Assembly: GCF_001012825.1 (NCBI RefSeq)
Contig: NZ_LCZJ02000037.1
Span: 389,637 to 453,636 of the forward strand
Reading direction: 5' to 3'
Length of the DNA: 64,000 nt
Origin: Paenibacillus etheri
GTDB taxonomy: Bacteria > Bacillota > Bacilli > Paenibacillales > Paenibacillaceae
The notes below the pieces were generated by a model that was given only the letters and a program-made list of their open reading frames with translations, did no database searches and was not told where the DNA came from. A program made the position numbers and the translations under genes. Below, piece after piece: positions 53,309-61,995 of the stretch; position 1 is the first letter of the stretch, and the number at the start of each line of letters is the position of its first letter.

Positions 53309-53905
53309 TTATCTTCTAGCAAAATCTTTCACTAAACGCCGCGTATACCTGCCGATCATCTTTACTAAACCGTTGCCAAGATAAGCACCTATCCATAGAA
53401 ATACCGCGCCTAACAGCATGAACAGAAGTGAGGTGTTGAGTGTTTTATTTTCAATCCCGAATAACGATATAGAAGAGATATCGATGAAATACAAGATAGG
53501 TGCGAACAAGAGAATAATAGGGGCCAAGTAAAAAAGAGTTGCACAGATGAGGCTGAGCATTCCAATTCCAAGTTGCAGCATCAACCCTATAATCGCTCTC
53601 CAATTATGTTCATTCAGAAACTCTGCCTTAACCTTTTCCCACAAGCTACCTTCTTCTTGAGATCGGGTTGGGAGCGTGCGAACGGAGATATCCGTATAGA
53701 CTTTCGTCCGAATTCGCTCATGCTGTAAAAAAGTCTCGGTAGAACGTAAAACATAATAAAGGATTGGAATCCCTACTAAGGTAAAGGACATCGCAACCCC
53801 AAAGGTGATGCCTACCAAATAAAAGCAAAAGTAAAATAGCCCTGTGGCAAAAGTAATTAATAAGAAACAGAAATTCCTCACATGTTTCCGGATCATTTGA
53901 TTCAT
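53309..53905 (-). CDS. Stand-alone sensor-domain membrane protein
   Basis: A 198-residue protein with four membrane segments in two pairs (about residues 12-52 and 105-150) plus a further one near 160-185. The first pair, FCFLLITFATGLFYFCFYLVGITFGV and LVGIPILYYVLRSTETFLQHERIR in short form (GIPILYYVLR; FLQHERIR), matches the putative sensor domain found at the N-terminus of some histidine kinases. Here no kinase is attached. The next gene upstream is a one-protein two-component system 295 bases away on the same strand. Gene and kinase may work together; this is inference. GAGAGGGAG precedes the ATG. Confidence 0.7.
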   Translation of the reverse strand: MNQMIRKHVRNFCFLLITFATGLFYFCFYLVGITFGVAMSFTLVGIPILYYVLRSTETFLQHERIRTKVYTDISVRTLPTRSQEEGSLWEKVKAEFLNEHNWRAIIGLMLQLGIGMLSLICATLFYLAPIILLFAPILYFIDISSISLFGIENKTLNTSLLFMLLGAVFLWIGAYLGNGLVKMIGRYTRRLVKDFARR

Positions 53906-54017
53906 TTTCTTTTCTCCCTCTCTGCAATAAAAATTTGTTCATCTATGCAGCTCCTATGTTAATACTCCTGGTGTAAATTCGACCAGTGCCATAATGTCAT
54001 ATGACATTTATTCCATT

Positions 54018-54116
54018 CAAGCATAACCGCCTTCGGCTTCCTTATAAGGACGGTAAGCGATTAAGCGAGAAATATAAGACATAAAGTATGGTGCGAAACT
54101 TATACTTTCTTATATT
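54018..54116 (+). repeat. Double-hairpin intergenic repeat, copy 3
   Basis: Same element as at 185-286. Outer arms TAACCGC / GCGATTA keep pairing except at one position. Hairpin 2 has perfect AATATAAG / CTTATATT and AAAGTAT / ATACTTT arms with an unpaired ACAT. The right end is followed by TTAAAAAAA and the terminator of the kinase gene. The remaining 294-base gap shows nothing else. Confidence 0.9.
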
Positions 54117-54118
54117 AT

Positions 54119-54171
54119 TAAAAAAACACCATATCGCCCACTCCCGCAAGGGAATATGGACAATAAGGTGC
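54119..54171 (-). terminator. Intrinsic terminator of the fused two-component gene
   Basis: On the minus strand CACC...TCC...ATTCCC pairs with GGGAGT...ATGGTG around TTGC; seven T follow. Inner and outer stems are separated by small bulges. Confidence 0.7.
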
Positions 54172-54199
54172 TCGTCAATTTCAGATGATTCGGTTATGG

Positions 54200-55987
54200 T
54201 TATTCCGAAGTGCCAAAGGCTTTCTCTACAGCCTCTTCGCGGTTCCGCACACCCAGCTTAGCATAGATGGTAGAAGCGTAATTTCTCACCGTTCCATCGG
54301 ACAAATACAATTTGGCAGCAATGGACTTATAACGCATGCCCTTTGACAGACATTCTAGAATCTCCAGCTCACGCGGCGTCAGCCCATATTCATTACTCTG
54401 CTCAGTCGGCGCTTCAGAAGCTGGATGCATCTCATAATGATCAATTAATACATTCGTAATATCTGGTGTGATCATCTTTACCCCCCGATGTACAAGACGT
54501 ATTCCTTCGAATAGTTCTTGCGGCTCGGTAGACTTTAATAAGTAGCCATCTGCCCCGTTTTGCAGTGCTTCGACTGCCATATCTGTCTCTTGAAAAGTGG
54601 TCAGGATCAATACTCGTACCCCTGGCCATTTTTGCTTAATAAGCTTGGTTGCTTCCGCACCGTCCATACCTGGCATATTTAAGTCCATCAGCACCACATG
54701 AGGTTGATCTTGCTCGCAGAAGCTTATTGCTTGTTCACCATTCTCTGCTAACCCTAGGATCTCAAAATCGGGTTCCTGCTCTAAAATAATTCGCAGACTA
54801 TCCCGGATATAAGGCTGATCATCTACAAGTAGTAAGCGAACCGGTTCCTCCTGTATCTCTTCAAGCCTTGGTAAACTGCAGGTCACTAAGGTCCCTTCCC
54901 CTGGCTTGGAGTAAACATACACTTGACCTTGTAAGTTGGAAGCTCGTTCCTTCATCGCATTCACACCAAATCCTGCCTTTAAGTCTTCAGTGCCTAATCC
55001 ATTATCCTGCACATCCAGTCGGATCAACTTCTCTTCGTAATGCAGGCTGATGACAATTTCACTGGCTCGACCATGACGTACAGCGTTGGTTATTGACTCT
55101 TGCAGACATCTGTATAATGTCATTTGAGCCTGCTTGGATACTGTATATGCCTCTCCGAATGTTCTTAGGCGAATCTTAACCTTCGAGAAGGTCTGGAAAT
55201 CATCCACTAATTTCTGCAGGGACTGCATAAGCGTCAACGAATCCTGCGAAGAGCCCACATGATGCAAATATCGACGGACATCATCTAGGCCATTACGAGT
55301 TAGTTTTAACAAGGCATCTATCTTGTGCGCCCCATCCGAAGTGTTCACCTCAGAACGTAAAGTTTCTAGCCCCATAATAATTGAAGTATATGAGTGACCC
55401 ACCGTATCGTGAAGATCTTTGGACAACCGATCTCTTTCTTTCAGAAGTGTCATACGCTCGACTTGTGAGATATACTGCTCCAAGACCGCATTCTGATCCT
55501 TAATAATTCCGCTCTGCTTGTGATTCACCACCAGTAAATGAAAAGCAAAACCAAGCGTATACACCAAACCAATATTTAGGATCATCGATACAGCATCCAG
55601 TTGTTGTGACAATCTAGATAACATAATTGGAATCAAAATAACCGTGATTGGAGCTGACCAACGATAGGACTTCTGTGCACTATTGCTGGCAATCATAAAA
55701 GCGATAGGCAGAAAAGTTACATACGATTCAGGGAACAGAGCAGCCAAATATAAACATATACCACCCGAAAGGAGGATCTCCGCAATCAGATAATACTTGT
55801 AATGCAACTGCAAACAAAACCAAGGCACTGAAAAAGAGAGCACGCCCCAAACAAACGCGATCCAGAAAGGAATCGTAAAATCCTCCGAGAGATAACTCAT
55901 GGTGATCATAAAAGAAGTAGAAAAACCAATCCGAAACAGGAGGACGAGCCAATCGTACCAGAACCACTGTTTGACCAGATTAAACAA
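54200..55987 (-). CDS. Fused histidine kinase/response regulator (one-protein two-component system)
   Basis: A 595-residue protein. Residues 1-165 hold six membrane segments. A HisKA_3 segment carries the phospho-acceptor His in RLSKDLHDTVGHSYT near residue 192, the HATPase part has ESITNAVRHGRAS, QDNGLGTEDLKAGFGVNAM. A receiver follows (LLVDDQPYIRDSL; HVVLMDLNMPGMDG with the acceptor Asp; LILTTFQETDM; GYLLKSTEP) and then a LuxR-type helix-turn-helix (LTPRELEILECLSKGMRYKS; GTVRNYASTIYAKL). So a DesK/NarX-like kinase is joined to its own DNA-binding regulator, which would be held at the membrane. TTG start at 55987, six bases after GGGGGA. Confidence 0.9.
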   Translation of the reverse strand: MFNLVKQWFWYDWLVLLFRIGFSTSFMITMSYLSEDFTIPFWIAFVWGVLSFSVPWFCLQLHYKYYLIAEILLSGGICLYLAALFPESYVTFLPIAFMIASNSAQKSYRWSAPITVILIPIMLSRLSQQLDAVSMILNIGLVYTLGFAFHLLVVNHKQSGIIKDQNAVLEQYISQVERMTLLKERDRLSKDLHDTVGHSYTSIIMGLETLRSEVNTSDGAHKIDALLKLTRNGLDDVRRYLHHVGSSQDSLTLMQSLQKLVDDFQTFSKVKIRLRTFGEAYTVSKQAQMTLYRCLQESITNAVRHGRASEIVISLHYEEKLIRLDVQDNGLGTEDLKAGFGVNAMKERASNLQGQVYVYSKPGEGTLVTCSLPRLEEIQEEPVRLLLVDDQPYIRDSLRIILEQEPDFEILGLAENGEQAISFCEQDQPHVVLMDLNMPGMDGAEATKLIKQKWPGVRVLILTTFQETDMAVEALQNGADGYLLKSTEPQELFEGIRLVHRGVKMITPDITNVLIDHYEMHPASEAPTEQSNEYGLTPRELEILECLSKGMRYKSIAAKLYLSDGTVRNYASTIYAKLGVRNREEAVEKAFGTSE

Positions 55988-56090
55988 GACATTTCCCCCT
56001 ATAAATTCTGCTGACTAGACCCTTATTATAATGTAATTCCCTAAAGCCTTACTAGTTACAAAAGGTCATGAGATGGGATGACATTAATGC

Positions 56091-56125
56091 AAAAAGGATG
56101 CCATCCCTTTAGGGGCAGCATCCCT
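56091..56125 (-). terminator. Intrinsic terminator of the exported beta-propeller gene
   Basis: On the minus strand GGATGC-TGCCCC pairs with GGGATG-GCATCC around TAAA; TTTTT follows. Confidence 0.85.
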
Positions 56126-56152
56126 TGATCAATCCTCTATCGATTTCTGGAA

Positions 56153-57331
56153 TTAAAACTTAATTCGTGCAAATCCATTATTCGTCATTATATATCCCAC
56201 TTCGTTACCTACATAGATGAAATTAAAATCATCCTTCAGCTTAAAAGTATAATCCACTGCGAGCGTTTTAGGATTTAAAACATATGTGGCGGAGCCCGGA
56301 AAGCCAAGCTCAATATTGCCATCCTGAAATCGGCTCAACGAAACAAAAAATTCTGTCTCATCTTGAAGAGGCACCGACTTAACCAATCCTTTGACATTAT
56401 ATAGGGATAGCTTACCATTGGCGTAAACCCCATAAACCTCACCAAGTGAGGAGACGACACCGTTACCTGCAATATCTCTTCCCCATAGTAATTTACCTTT
56501 AGGGTTAAATCCGAATAACCGATTCCCTGTCTTTGGTATATTGGCACGGACTAACACTGTTCCATCAGAAAGTACATTATTGTAAGATACTTCAGTGTAC
56601 GATTCAACTGGCAATTGATATGTAAACACTGAATTTAACGAAGAATCAAGCGCCTGAATTCGCGACCCTTTCCCACCTCCGTAATTCGTTTGAATTAGGA
56701 CACGATTTCCTTGCGCCAATACCGTTCCTTTATAAGAGACATTTTTTATTTTAGTTCCATTTTTATTAATTAAAATTAGTGACCCCGCGTAATTTCCATT
56801 GTCATCAAAGTTACCTTGGGATGCAAAGACTAGACTCCCATTATCAAGTCTATATAAGTATCCCTCTGTCTGAGACAAATTCACTTTCCATTTCCGTTTT
56901 CCATCAGGTCCCACCGCATAGATCTGAGTTGCGTCAGGTGAAAGATTATCTGTAAAGGTTATGTATACCGTTCCATCTGGCGCCACTAAATAATCTTTCG
57001 ATTCACGAAACATCGCTGTGCCAGGGTCTGCAAAATTTACTGACCACTTTAGCTTCCCTGTCTGTGTATCATAGGATTTCAACGTATCAACCAACCATAC
57101 CTTAGTTTGGGTAGCATGCTCTTCCTTAGTGTGGAGATACACTGTATTTAATGATGGAACCTCCACGGGACCCCCTTCTATGCTTTCTAATGCTCCCACA
57201 ACATTCAGCTGATTCCATTGATAATCAGGTAATTTCGTTACTGCTCCAGCAGCTTCTACAGCAGTAGAAGCTAATGTACTTGCGGTAATCAGGAAGAGAG
57301 TAAGCAAGCCTGTAAATATTCCTTTTTTCAA
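56153..57331 (-). CDS. Exported PQQ-like beta-propeller protein
   Basis: A 392-residue secreted protein with a signal peptide (residues 1-27, ends VEAAG). The mature part has repeating beta-propeller blades with the pattern ...G.LKWS.., ...G.V(Y/F).....: TQTGKLKWSVNF, APDGTVYITFTD, GPDGKRKWKVNL, LDNGSLVFASQG, NPKGKLLWGRDI, SSLGEVYGVYAN. The quinone-binding residues of true PQQ enzymes cannot be identified, so it is probably a structural or binding propeller. AAAGGTT-type signal before the ATG at 57331. Monocistronic. Confidence 0.8.
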   Translation of the reverse strand: MKKGIFTGLLTLFLITASTLASTAVEAAGAVTKLPDYQWNQLNVVGALESIEGGPVEVPSLNTVYLHTKEEHATQTKVWLVDTLKSYDTQTGKLKWSVNFADPGTAMFRESKDYLVAPDGTVYITFTDNLSPDATQIYAVGPDGKRKWKVNLSQTEGYLYRLDNGSLVFASQGNFDDNGNYAGSLILINKNGTKIKNVSYKGTVLAQGNRVLIQTNYGGGKGSRIQALDSSLNSVFTYQLPVESYTEVSYNNVLSDGTVLVRANIPKTGNRLFGFNPKGKLLWGRDIAGNGVVSSLGEVYGVYANGKLSLYNVKGLVKSVPLQDETEFFVSLSRFQDGNIELGFPGSATYVLNPKTLAVDYTFKLKDDFNFIYVGNEVGYIMTNNGFARIKF

Positions 57332-57496
57332 AAATTATCAACCTTTCTTTCCATATATAGTATGTATCTTGTTACTTTACTCCCTTTTTTTAGGGACAAC
57401 AAGATCAGATTAAACATCTTTTTATATGAAAGCCCTCATTGTATGATAGTACATATTATTTAGCCAGATATTACAGATAAAGGAGTGGGGTATAAG

Positions 57497-57652
57497 ATGA
57501 GTGAGGAGAACAGCCTACAGCACGTAATCGATTCATTAAACGAATGGGTGATTAAATTACCGCAGGAATTCATCCTTATGTCAGAAGCAGAAGTGTCAGA
57601 GCGCCCCCAGCCTCATAAATGGTCACGAAAAGAAATAGTAGGCTACATCTAG
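57497..57652 (+). pseudogene. Truncated DinB-family (bacillithiol-transferase-like) gene
   Basis: A good ribosome binding site (AAAGGAGTG) precedes ATG 57497, and 51 codons read MSEENSLQHVIDSLNEWV... to ERPQPHKWSRKEIVGYI, which is the N-terminal part of a YfiT/DinB-type four-helix protein (typical RPAPDKWSxKEILGHL). A TAG at 57650 ends it just before the first metal His would come. In another frame LVHYMNHKPY follows, which looks like continuation of the helix, so a frameshift near 57640-57655 probably broke the gene; the rest is deleted. Confidence 0.7.
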
Positions 57653-57736
57653 TTCATTATATGAATCATAAGCCGTACACCAAATCGTCGTATAATTAAG
57701 CCCAATTTACTCCATAATGTACTAGAGTTTTGACTT

Positions 57737-57808
57737 CTTGTTCGGAATGCTGTACATTACAAAGTGGACGAACAATCCACAAAGCAAAATACTATAATGT
57801 TCGCATTT
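57737..57808. promoter_or_regulatory. Three PurR-type PurBoxes and -10 element before guaC
   Basis: Matches to the Bacillus PurBox AWWWCCGAACWWT: CATTCCGAACAAG on the minus strand (57737-57749), GTGGACGAACAAT on the plus strand (57764-57776), and AAATGCGAACATT on the minus strand (57796-57808). The first two are inverted with 14 bases between. A TATAAT -10 (57793-57798) overlaps the third. This suggests purine-dependent control of guaC by PurR. No purine riboswitch is visible. Confidence 0.6.
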
Positions 57809-57821
57809 AGAGGTGTATATA

Positions 57822-58805
57822 ATGAAAAAAGTATTCGATTATGAAGATATTCAGTTAATTCCTGCAAAATGTATCGTAAATAGCCGTTCCGAGTGTGATA
57901 CAACAGTCACCTTAGGTGGTCATACTTTTAGATTACCTGTGGTACCCGCAAATATGCAAACCATCATAGATGAGAAGATCGCCAGCTTCTTAGCTGAAAA
58001 TGGCTACTTCTACATTATGCATCGTTTTGAACCGGAGAAGCGTACGTCTTTCATCAAGGACATGCACTCCCGCGGATTAATCGCATCCATTAGTGTCGGA
58101 GTCAAAGAAGAAGAATACGATTTCGTTGAACAATTAGCTAACGAACAATTGATTCCGGAATTCATTACGATCGATATAGCACATGGTCATTCCGAGGCTG
58201 TCATTCGAATGATCAAGCATATTAAACAGTACCTACCTGCTAGTTTCGTTATTGCTGGAAACGTGGGAACGCCTGAAGGCGTTAGAGAATTAGAGAACGC
58301 TGGGGCCGACGCTACTAAAGTAGGGATCGGACCAGGGAAAGTATGTATCACGAAGATTAAGACTGGATTCGGTACAGGGGGCTGGCAATTGGCTGCACTG
58401 CGCTTGTGTGCCAAGGCTGCAAGTAAGCCTATCATTGCTGACGGAGGCATTCGTACGCACGGTGATATCGCCAAATCCATTAGATTTGGTGCTTCCATGG
58501 TCATGATTGGTTCCCTGTTTGCAGGGCATGAAGAATCTCCTGGTGATACCATCGAGATCGATGGAAAGCTGTATAAAGAGTACTTTGGCTCCGCTTCTGA
58601 ATACCAAAAAGGTGAAAAGAAGAATGTTGAGGGCAAAAAAATAGTTGTAGAACACAAAGGCGCTTTAGCAGAAACGTTGAGAGAGATGGAGCAAGATCTT
58701 CAGTCCTCGATTTCTTATGCTGGAGGCAATAAATTAGAAGCCATTCGTAAAGTAGATTATGTTATCGTTAAGAATTCCATTTTTAATGGTGACAAGGTCT
58801 ATTAA
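57822..58805 (+). CDS. guaC: GMP reductase
   Basis: A 327-residue TIM-barrel enzyme that converts GMP to IMP and ammonia with NADPH, for recycling of guanine nucleotides. The start [19 protein letters not shown] is typical of the Firmicute GuaC type. The catalytic Cys lies in [43 protein letters not shown] and [21 protein letters not shown] are the phosphate-binding parts, in short: GNVGTPEG and [31 protein letters not shown] forms the flexible flap. The frame is open 3 codons further (GTG 57813), but that overlaps the AGAGGTG binding site, so ATG 57822 is chosen. Confidence 0.95.
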   Translation: MKKVFDYEDIQLIPAKCIVNSRSECDTTVTLGGHTFRLPVVPANMQTIIDEKIASFLAENGYFYIMHRFEPEKRTSFIKDMHSRGLIASISVGVKEEEYDFVEQLANEQLIPEFITIDIAHGHSEAVIRMIKHIKQYLPASFVIAGNVGTPEGVRELENAGADATKVGIGPGKVCITKIKTGFGTGGWQLAALRLCAKAASKPIIADGGIRTHGDIAKSIRFGASMVMIGSLFAGHEESPGDTIEIDGKLYKEYFGSASEYQKGEKKNVEGKKIVVEHKGALAETLREMEQDLQSSISYAGGNKLEAIRKVDYVIVKNSIFNGDKVY

Positions 58806-58905
58806 CAAGCATAAACGCCTTCGGCGTCCTTATAAGGACGGCAAGCGTTTAAGCGAGAAATATAAGACATAAAGTATCGTGTGAAACTTATACTTTCTTA
58901 TATTT
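58806..58905 (+). repeat. Double-hairpin intergenic repeat, copy 4
   Basis: Same element as at 185-286, starting on the base after the guaC stop codon. Outer arms TAAACGC / GCGTTTA; inner palindrome CGTCCTTATAAGGACG; hairpin 2 arms AATATAAG / CTTATATT and AAAGTAT / ATACTTT, all perfect. The right end abuts CAAAAAG and the guaC terminator. Confidence 0.92.
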
Positions 58906-58908
58906 TCA

Positions 58909-58958
58909 AAAAGAGGTGAGTAAGACGACTTAGGTCGTTCTTGCTCACCTTTTCTTTA
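58909..58958 (+). terminator. Intrinsic terminator of guaC
   Basis: AGGTGAG-(TAAG)-ACGAC pairs with GTCGT-(TCTTG)-CTCACCT around TTAG; TTTTCTTT follows. The repeat copy 4 lies between it and the stop codon. Confidence 0.88.
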
Positions 58959-59037
58959 GGTTGTTATGATTTCCGCTATACCACTTTGGGGTAATCATCT
59001 AATAGGCTATTAGACTGAACAAGAGAGGATAATCCCT

Positions 59038-59928
59038 ATGCGGCAAGCTATGATTATTATTAACCCCTCATCCGGTAAAGAAGAAGCTGGCGAATATGTC
59101 AGATATGCAGAAAGAGTTCTGGCTGATCAAGGCTACTTGGTTACGATCAAGGAGACGGCAAAAGAACTAGATGCAACCCGTTATTGTATCATTGCCTGCG
59201 AGGAGTGTTACGATCTAGTCGTCTCCATTGGCGGAGATGGCACGCTTCATGAGACCATTAATGGTCTTATGAATCAGAAACAACATCCAAAGTTAGGTGT
59301 AGTCCCTTTAGGAACGGTTAATGATTTTGCCCGCGCATTACAGATTCCGCTAAATCCCGAAATAGCCATTCAAACCCTTGCTTCCTCTAACGTAAAGACA
59401 GTAGACATTGGTTGCTTGAATGACCGCTTATTCGGTAACGTTGTTGCTGTAGGCTCAATCGCCGGATCATTATCCTCCGTATCAACCGAAGAGAAAACCA
59501 AGCTCGGCTCATTGGCATATCTAAAAGAAGGACTAAAACAACTTACAAGCACTTCCCCCCACCCTCTTGTCATTCATTATGACGAGAAGACATGGCAAGG
59601 CGAATCCCCGCTCTTCCTCGCCGTGTTAACCAACTCAGTCGGTGGATTCGAGAATCTGATACCTGATGCTGCGGTTGACGATGGTCTGCTTCATTGTTTT
59701 ATTATTCAAGACCTCAATATACTCAATACCATTACAGCCAGTATATCTTTGCTACTTGGCAACCTTAAGGATCATAAAGACGTTGTCTATTTCACGGCCC
59801 AAAATGTAAGTGTAAGCTCTCCAGAAGCCGTAAGAACCAATGTGGATGGTGAAGAGGGCCCGATTTTACCGATTACGCTAAGTGTTCTCCCTCGTCATAT
59901 CCAAGTCATTGTGCCGGAAGTGGACTAA
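59038..59928 (+). CDS. Diacylglycerol/lipid kinase family protein (DagK/YegS/BmrU type)
   Basis: A 296-residue lipid kinase. Landmarks: IIINPSSGKEEAGEY at the N-terminus, VVSIGGDGTLHETINGL (GGDGT nucleotide loop), LGVVPLGTVNDFARAL (typical GTxNDFAR) and NVDGEEGP near the C-terminus, where the catalytic-type Asp/Glu lie. It phosphorylates diacylglycerol or a related lipid at the membrane. GAGAGGA precedes the ATG. The gene before it (guaC) is terminated, so it has its own promoter in the 58959-59037 region. Confidence 0.9.
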   Translation: MRQAMIIINPSSGKEEAGEYVRYAERVLADQGYLVTIKETAKELDATRYCIIACEECYDLVVSIGGDGTLHETINGLMNQKQHPKLGVVPLGTVNDFARALQIPLNPEIAIQTLASSNVKTVDIGCLNDRLFGNVVAVGSIAGSLSSVSTEEKTKLGSLAYLKEGLKQLTSTSPHPLVIHYDEKTWQGESPLFLAVLTNSVGGFENLIPDAAVDDGLLHCFIIQDLNILNTITASISLLLGNLKDHKDVVYFTAQNVSVSSPEAVRTNVDGEEGPILPITLSVLPRHIQVIVPEVD

Positions 59929-59934
59929 CAAATA

Positions 59935-59970
59935 AAAGCAGTCCGGAACTCAAATAGTTCCAGACTGCCA
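59935..59970. terminator. Terminator between the lipid kinase and MFS genes
   Basis: GCAGTC-CGGAACT pairs with AGTTCC-AGACTGC. A T-rich tract (TTTTATTT) follows on the minus strand, so it mainly serves the MFS gene; the plus strand lacks a T-run. Confidence 0.75.
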
Positions 59971-60034
59971 TTAATCTAATCTATGGATGCCCCGTTCCAT
60001 ATCTCCTTCTAATCAAATAGCTAAGAAGCAAATT

Positions 60035-61216
60035 CTATTCCGCTACAATAAACTTTTTACTTAATAACCACATTCCGCCGCTGATCCCTAAGAAATAGAT
60101 GGGCATTGTCAGTAATGAACCATTATGCAGAGCGCTCATTCCCCATGTCGCCAAGCTAACCAGCAAATAATACCCCAAGCTGAAGATCGCACCTGCTGTC
60201 CCCACAACATCCTGGAAATTAACAAGCGCAAGACTGAGACAATTAGGTAAGGCAATACCGGCCCCCATTAACATGACAAAAAGGGTTATTAGAATGCTTA
60301 CCATCACTATCATATCCGGCAACGAGGCAAGACTTCCTGCAATTGTTAATAGCAAAGCTCCGCTGGTCATCACTAGACAGCCGATGTGAATTATTTTTTC
60401 CGGAGCATAGACAGTTAATAATCTTTTGGAGATCATCGCTCCAATAATCGATGCCAGGGCTACAATAATGCCTAAGAAACCATAGACTCCCGGCGAAATG
60501 TTAAAGTGTTCAATGAAGATAAAGGGTGCTTCAGCATAGTAACTAAATAAAACTCCATTGATGCCCCCAATTAGTAATCCAAACACCAGTACACGTGGCA
60601 ACGCAAGCATTCTTTTAAATATAGGTAGAATGGCTACCTTTTTTCTCGCGGAAACATCAGTTGTTTCTGGCAGCTTCCAAAAAGCATACATAAATAACAA
60701 CATACTTATCATTACTAATGTAAAGAAAACCGCTCGAAAACCAAAAGCTTGGTCCACAAATCCCCCAATAAGTGGCCCTACTGCTGGAGTAAATGCAATC
60801 ACCGCCGAGATTTGGGCAAACATGGCATGCCGTTTATTCCCGGTGACACTCTCCCGAAGAATCGTTTGGGTAATAATTGAGCCTGTTGCTGCTCCAAACG
60901 CTTGAATGAAACGGCTGACTAACAGTAGATCAATGGATTCCGAGTAAAAACACATCAAGCTTCCAATACCATATACAATGAGCCCACCCAGCATGGCTGG
61001 TCTCCGTCCAATGAAATCAGAGAGCCAGCCCCAACAGAAAACACCTAGAGCAAATCCAATAAAATATATACTTAATGTTAATTGTACAGAACTATTGGAG
61101 ACCCCAAGTGCTACGGCAATATCCGGCAACGATGGAGTGTAGATCGTCTCACTAATTTGCGGAAAAGCCACAAGAGCAATCATTAGTAATAAAGATGGTG
61201 CTGCGTATTTTTTCAT
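60035..61216 (-). CDS. Bcr/CflA-family MFS drug exporter
   Basis: A 393-residue major-facilitator protein with 12 membrane segments. The Bcr/CflA group motifs are visible: IYTPSLPDIAVALGVSNSSVQLTLSIYFIGFALG after the first helix, GWLSDFIGRRPAMLGGL as the loop 2-3 motif (GxxSDxxGRRP), and FIQAFGAATGSIITQTILRE. This group exports drugs such as bicyclomycin, or small metabolites; the true substrate is unknown. GGAGGGCG precedes the ATG. Confidence 0.88.
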   Translation of the reverse strand: MKKYAAPSLLLMIALVAFPQISETIYTPSLPDIAVALGVSNSSVQLTLSIYFIGFALGVFCWGWLSDFIGRRPAMLGGLIVYGIGSLMCFYSESIDLLLVSRFIQAFGAATGSIITQTILRESVTGNKRHAMFAQISAVIAFTPAVGPLIGGFVDQAFGFRAVFFTLVMISMLLFMYAFWKLPETTDVSARKKVAILPIFKRMLALPRVLVFGLLIGGINGVLFSYYAEAPFIFIEHFNISPGVYGFLGIIVALASIIGAMISKRLLTVYAPEKIIHIGCLVMTSGALLLTIAGSLASLPDMIVMVSILITLFVMLMGAGIALPNCLSLALVNFQDVVGTAGAIFSLGYYLLVSLATWGMSALHNGSLLTMPIYFLGISGGMWLLSKKFIVAE

Positions 61217-61408
61217 ATTAAATTCGCCCTCCTACAAGCTTATATCCTAGAACAACAAGAATATGAGCCTAGCTAGGGAAATGGGGGCATCATTATGGCA
61301 AGACGACTATAGATCATCATGGTTTGATATTACCTTTCATGGTTAATCTTTCTTTGTTATATAGGAGGGTTTCAATTATTCAACCAAGATATCATTATAT
61401 ACGGTAAT

Positions 61409-61447
61409 AGAAAAGCTCTCAAACGAATCGCTTCGCATGAGAGCTTA
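61409..61447 (-). terminator. Intrinsic terminator of the TetR/DUF2798 operon
   Basis: On the minus strand AAGCTCTCA pairs with TGAGAGCTT around an AT-rich partly paired loop (TGCGAAGCGATTCG); TTTTCT follows. Confidence 0.75.
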
Positions 61448-61453
61448 TTTATG

Positions 61454-61990
61454 TTACGAATTTTGTTCCGATAATCCATGTATAGTTACGCCAACAGCAT
61501 TCGATTTCTTTTTGTCCTGAGAAGCATGTAGCTTTACCATCACAAATCTTGCAAATGGCTGTATCAATATACTTTCTGCGAACAGTGCAATCAGGAAATT
61601 TCTTGGCCAATTCGCTAAGAAGTGATTAAACGTTTGCGAATTCAAACCGTTTCCGATAATGTCTCCAATAAACGTCATACAAAGTGACATTCCTAATACA
61701 GTGAACAAGATGCGGAATAGAATTTTGGCGTTGAAGCTATCGGTGGGTAGTGTGAATTTAGCTGTCAGCTTTTCTGCAATACGACCAATAACAACAGGTT
61801 CAATAATCATGACAATTACCCAAATGATCGGAAACATCTTAAGAATCGTTAAGGCAACTTCACCATTAAATTCTCCAACCCCTAAAATGATATTTATTGA
61901 AGACATAAACAGTACAGTCAATGTACAGATGATTGCGCCGTATAATGCACCCTCTTTGCCGTTTCTCGGTAATCTTACTTCTTGATTCAT
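61454..61990 (-). CDS. DUF2798-type membrane protein
   Basis: About 178 residues with four membrane segments (near 18-40, 50-72, 92-115 and 135-155 of the shorter form). It consists of two DUF2798-like halves: NGKEGALYGAIICTLTVLFM with MFPIIWVIVMIIEPVVIGRIA, and NAKILFRILFTVLGMSLCMTF with NWPRNFLIALFAESILIQPFAR. Function unknown. The longer frame (to 62068) overlaps the regulator gene; AAAGGATG is spaced for ATG 61990, 5 bases after the tetR stop. So both genes form an operon and the membrane protein is the likely target of the regulator. Confidence 0.8.
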   Translation of the reverse strand: MNQEVRLPRNGKEGALYGAIICTLTVLFMSSINIILGVGEFNGEVALTILKMFPIIWVIVMIIEPVVIGRIAEKLTAKFTLPTDSFNAKILFRILFTVLGMSLCMTFIGDIIGNGLNSQTFNHFLANWPRNFLIALFAESILIQPFARFVMVKLHASQDKKKSNAVGVTIHGLSEQNS

Positions 61991-61995
61991 GATGT

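Noticed and set aside
57653-57821. A purine riboswitch upstream of guaC
   Set aside because: The conserved junction and loop sequences of the purine aptamer are absent; the boxes fit PurR better.
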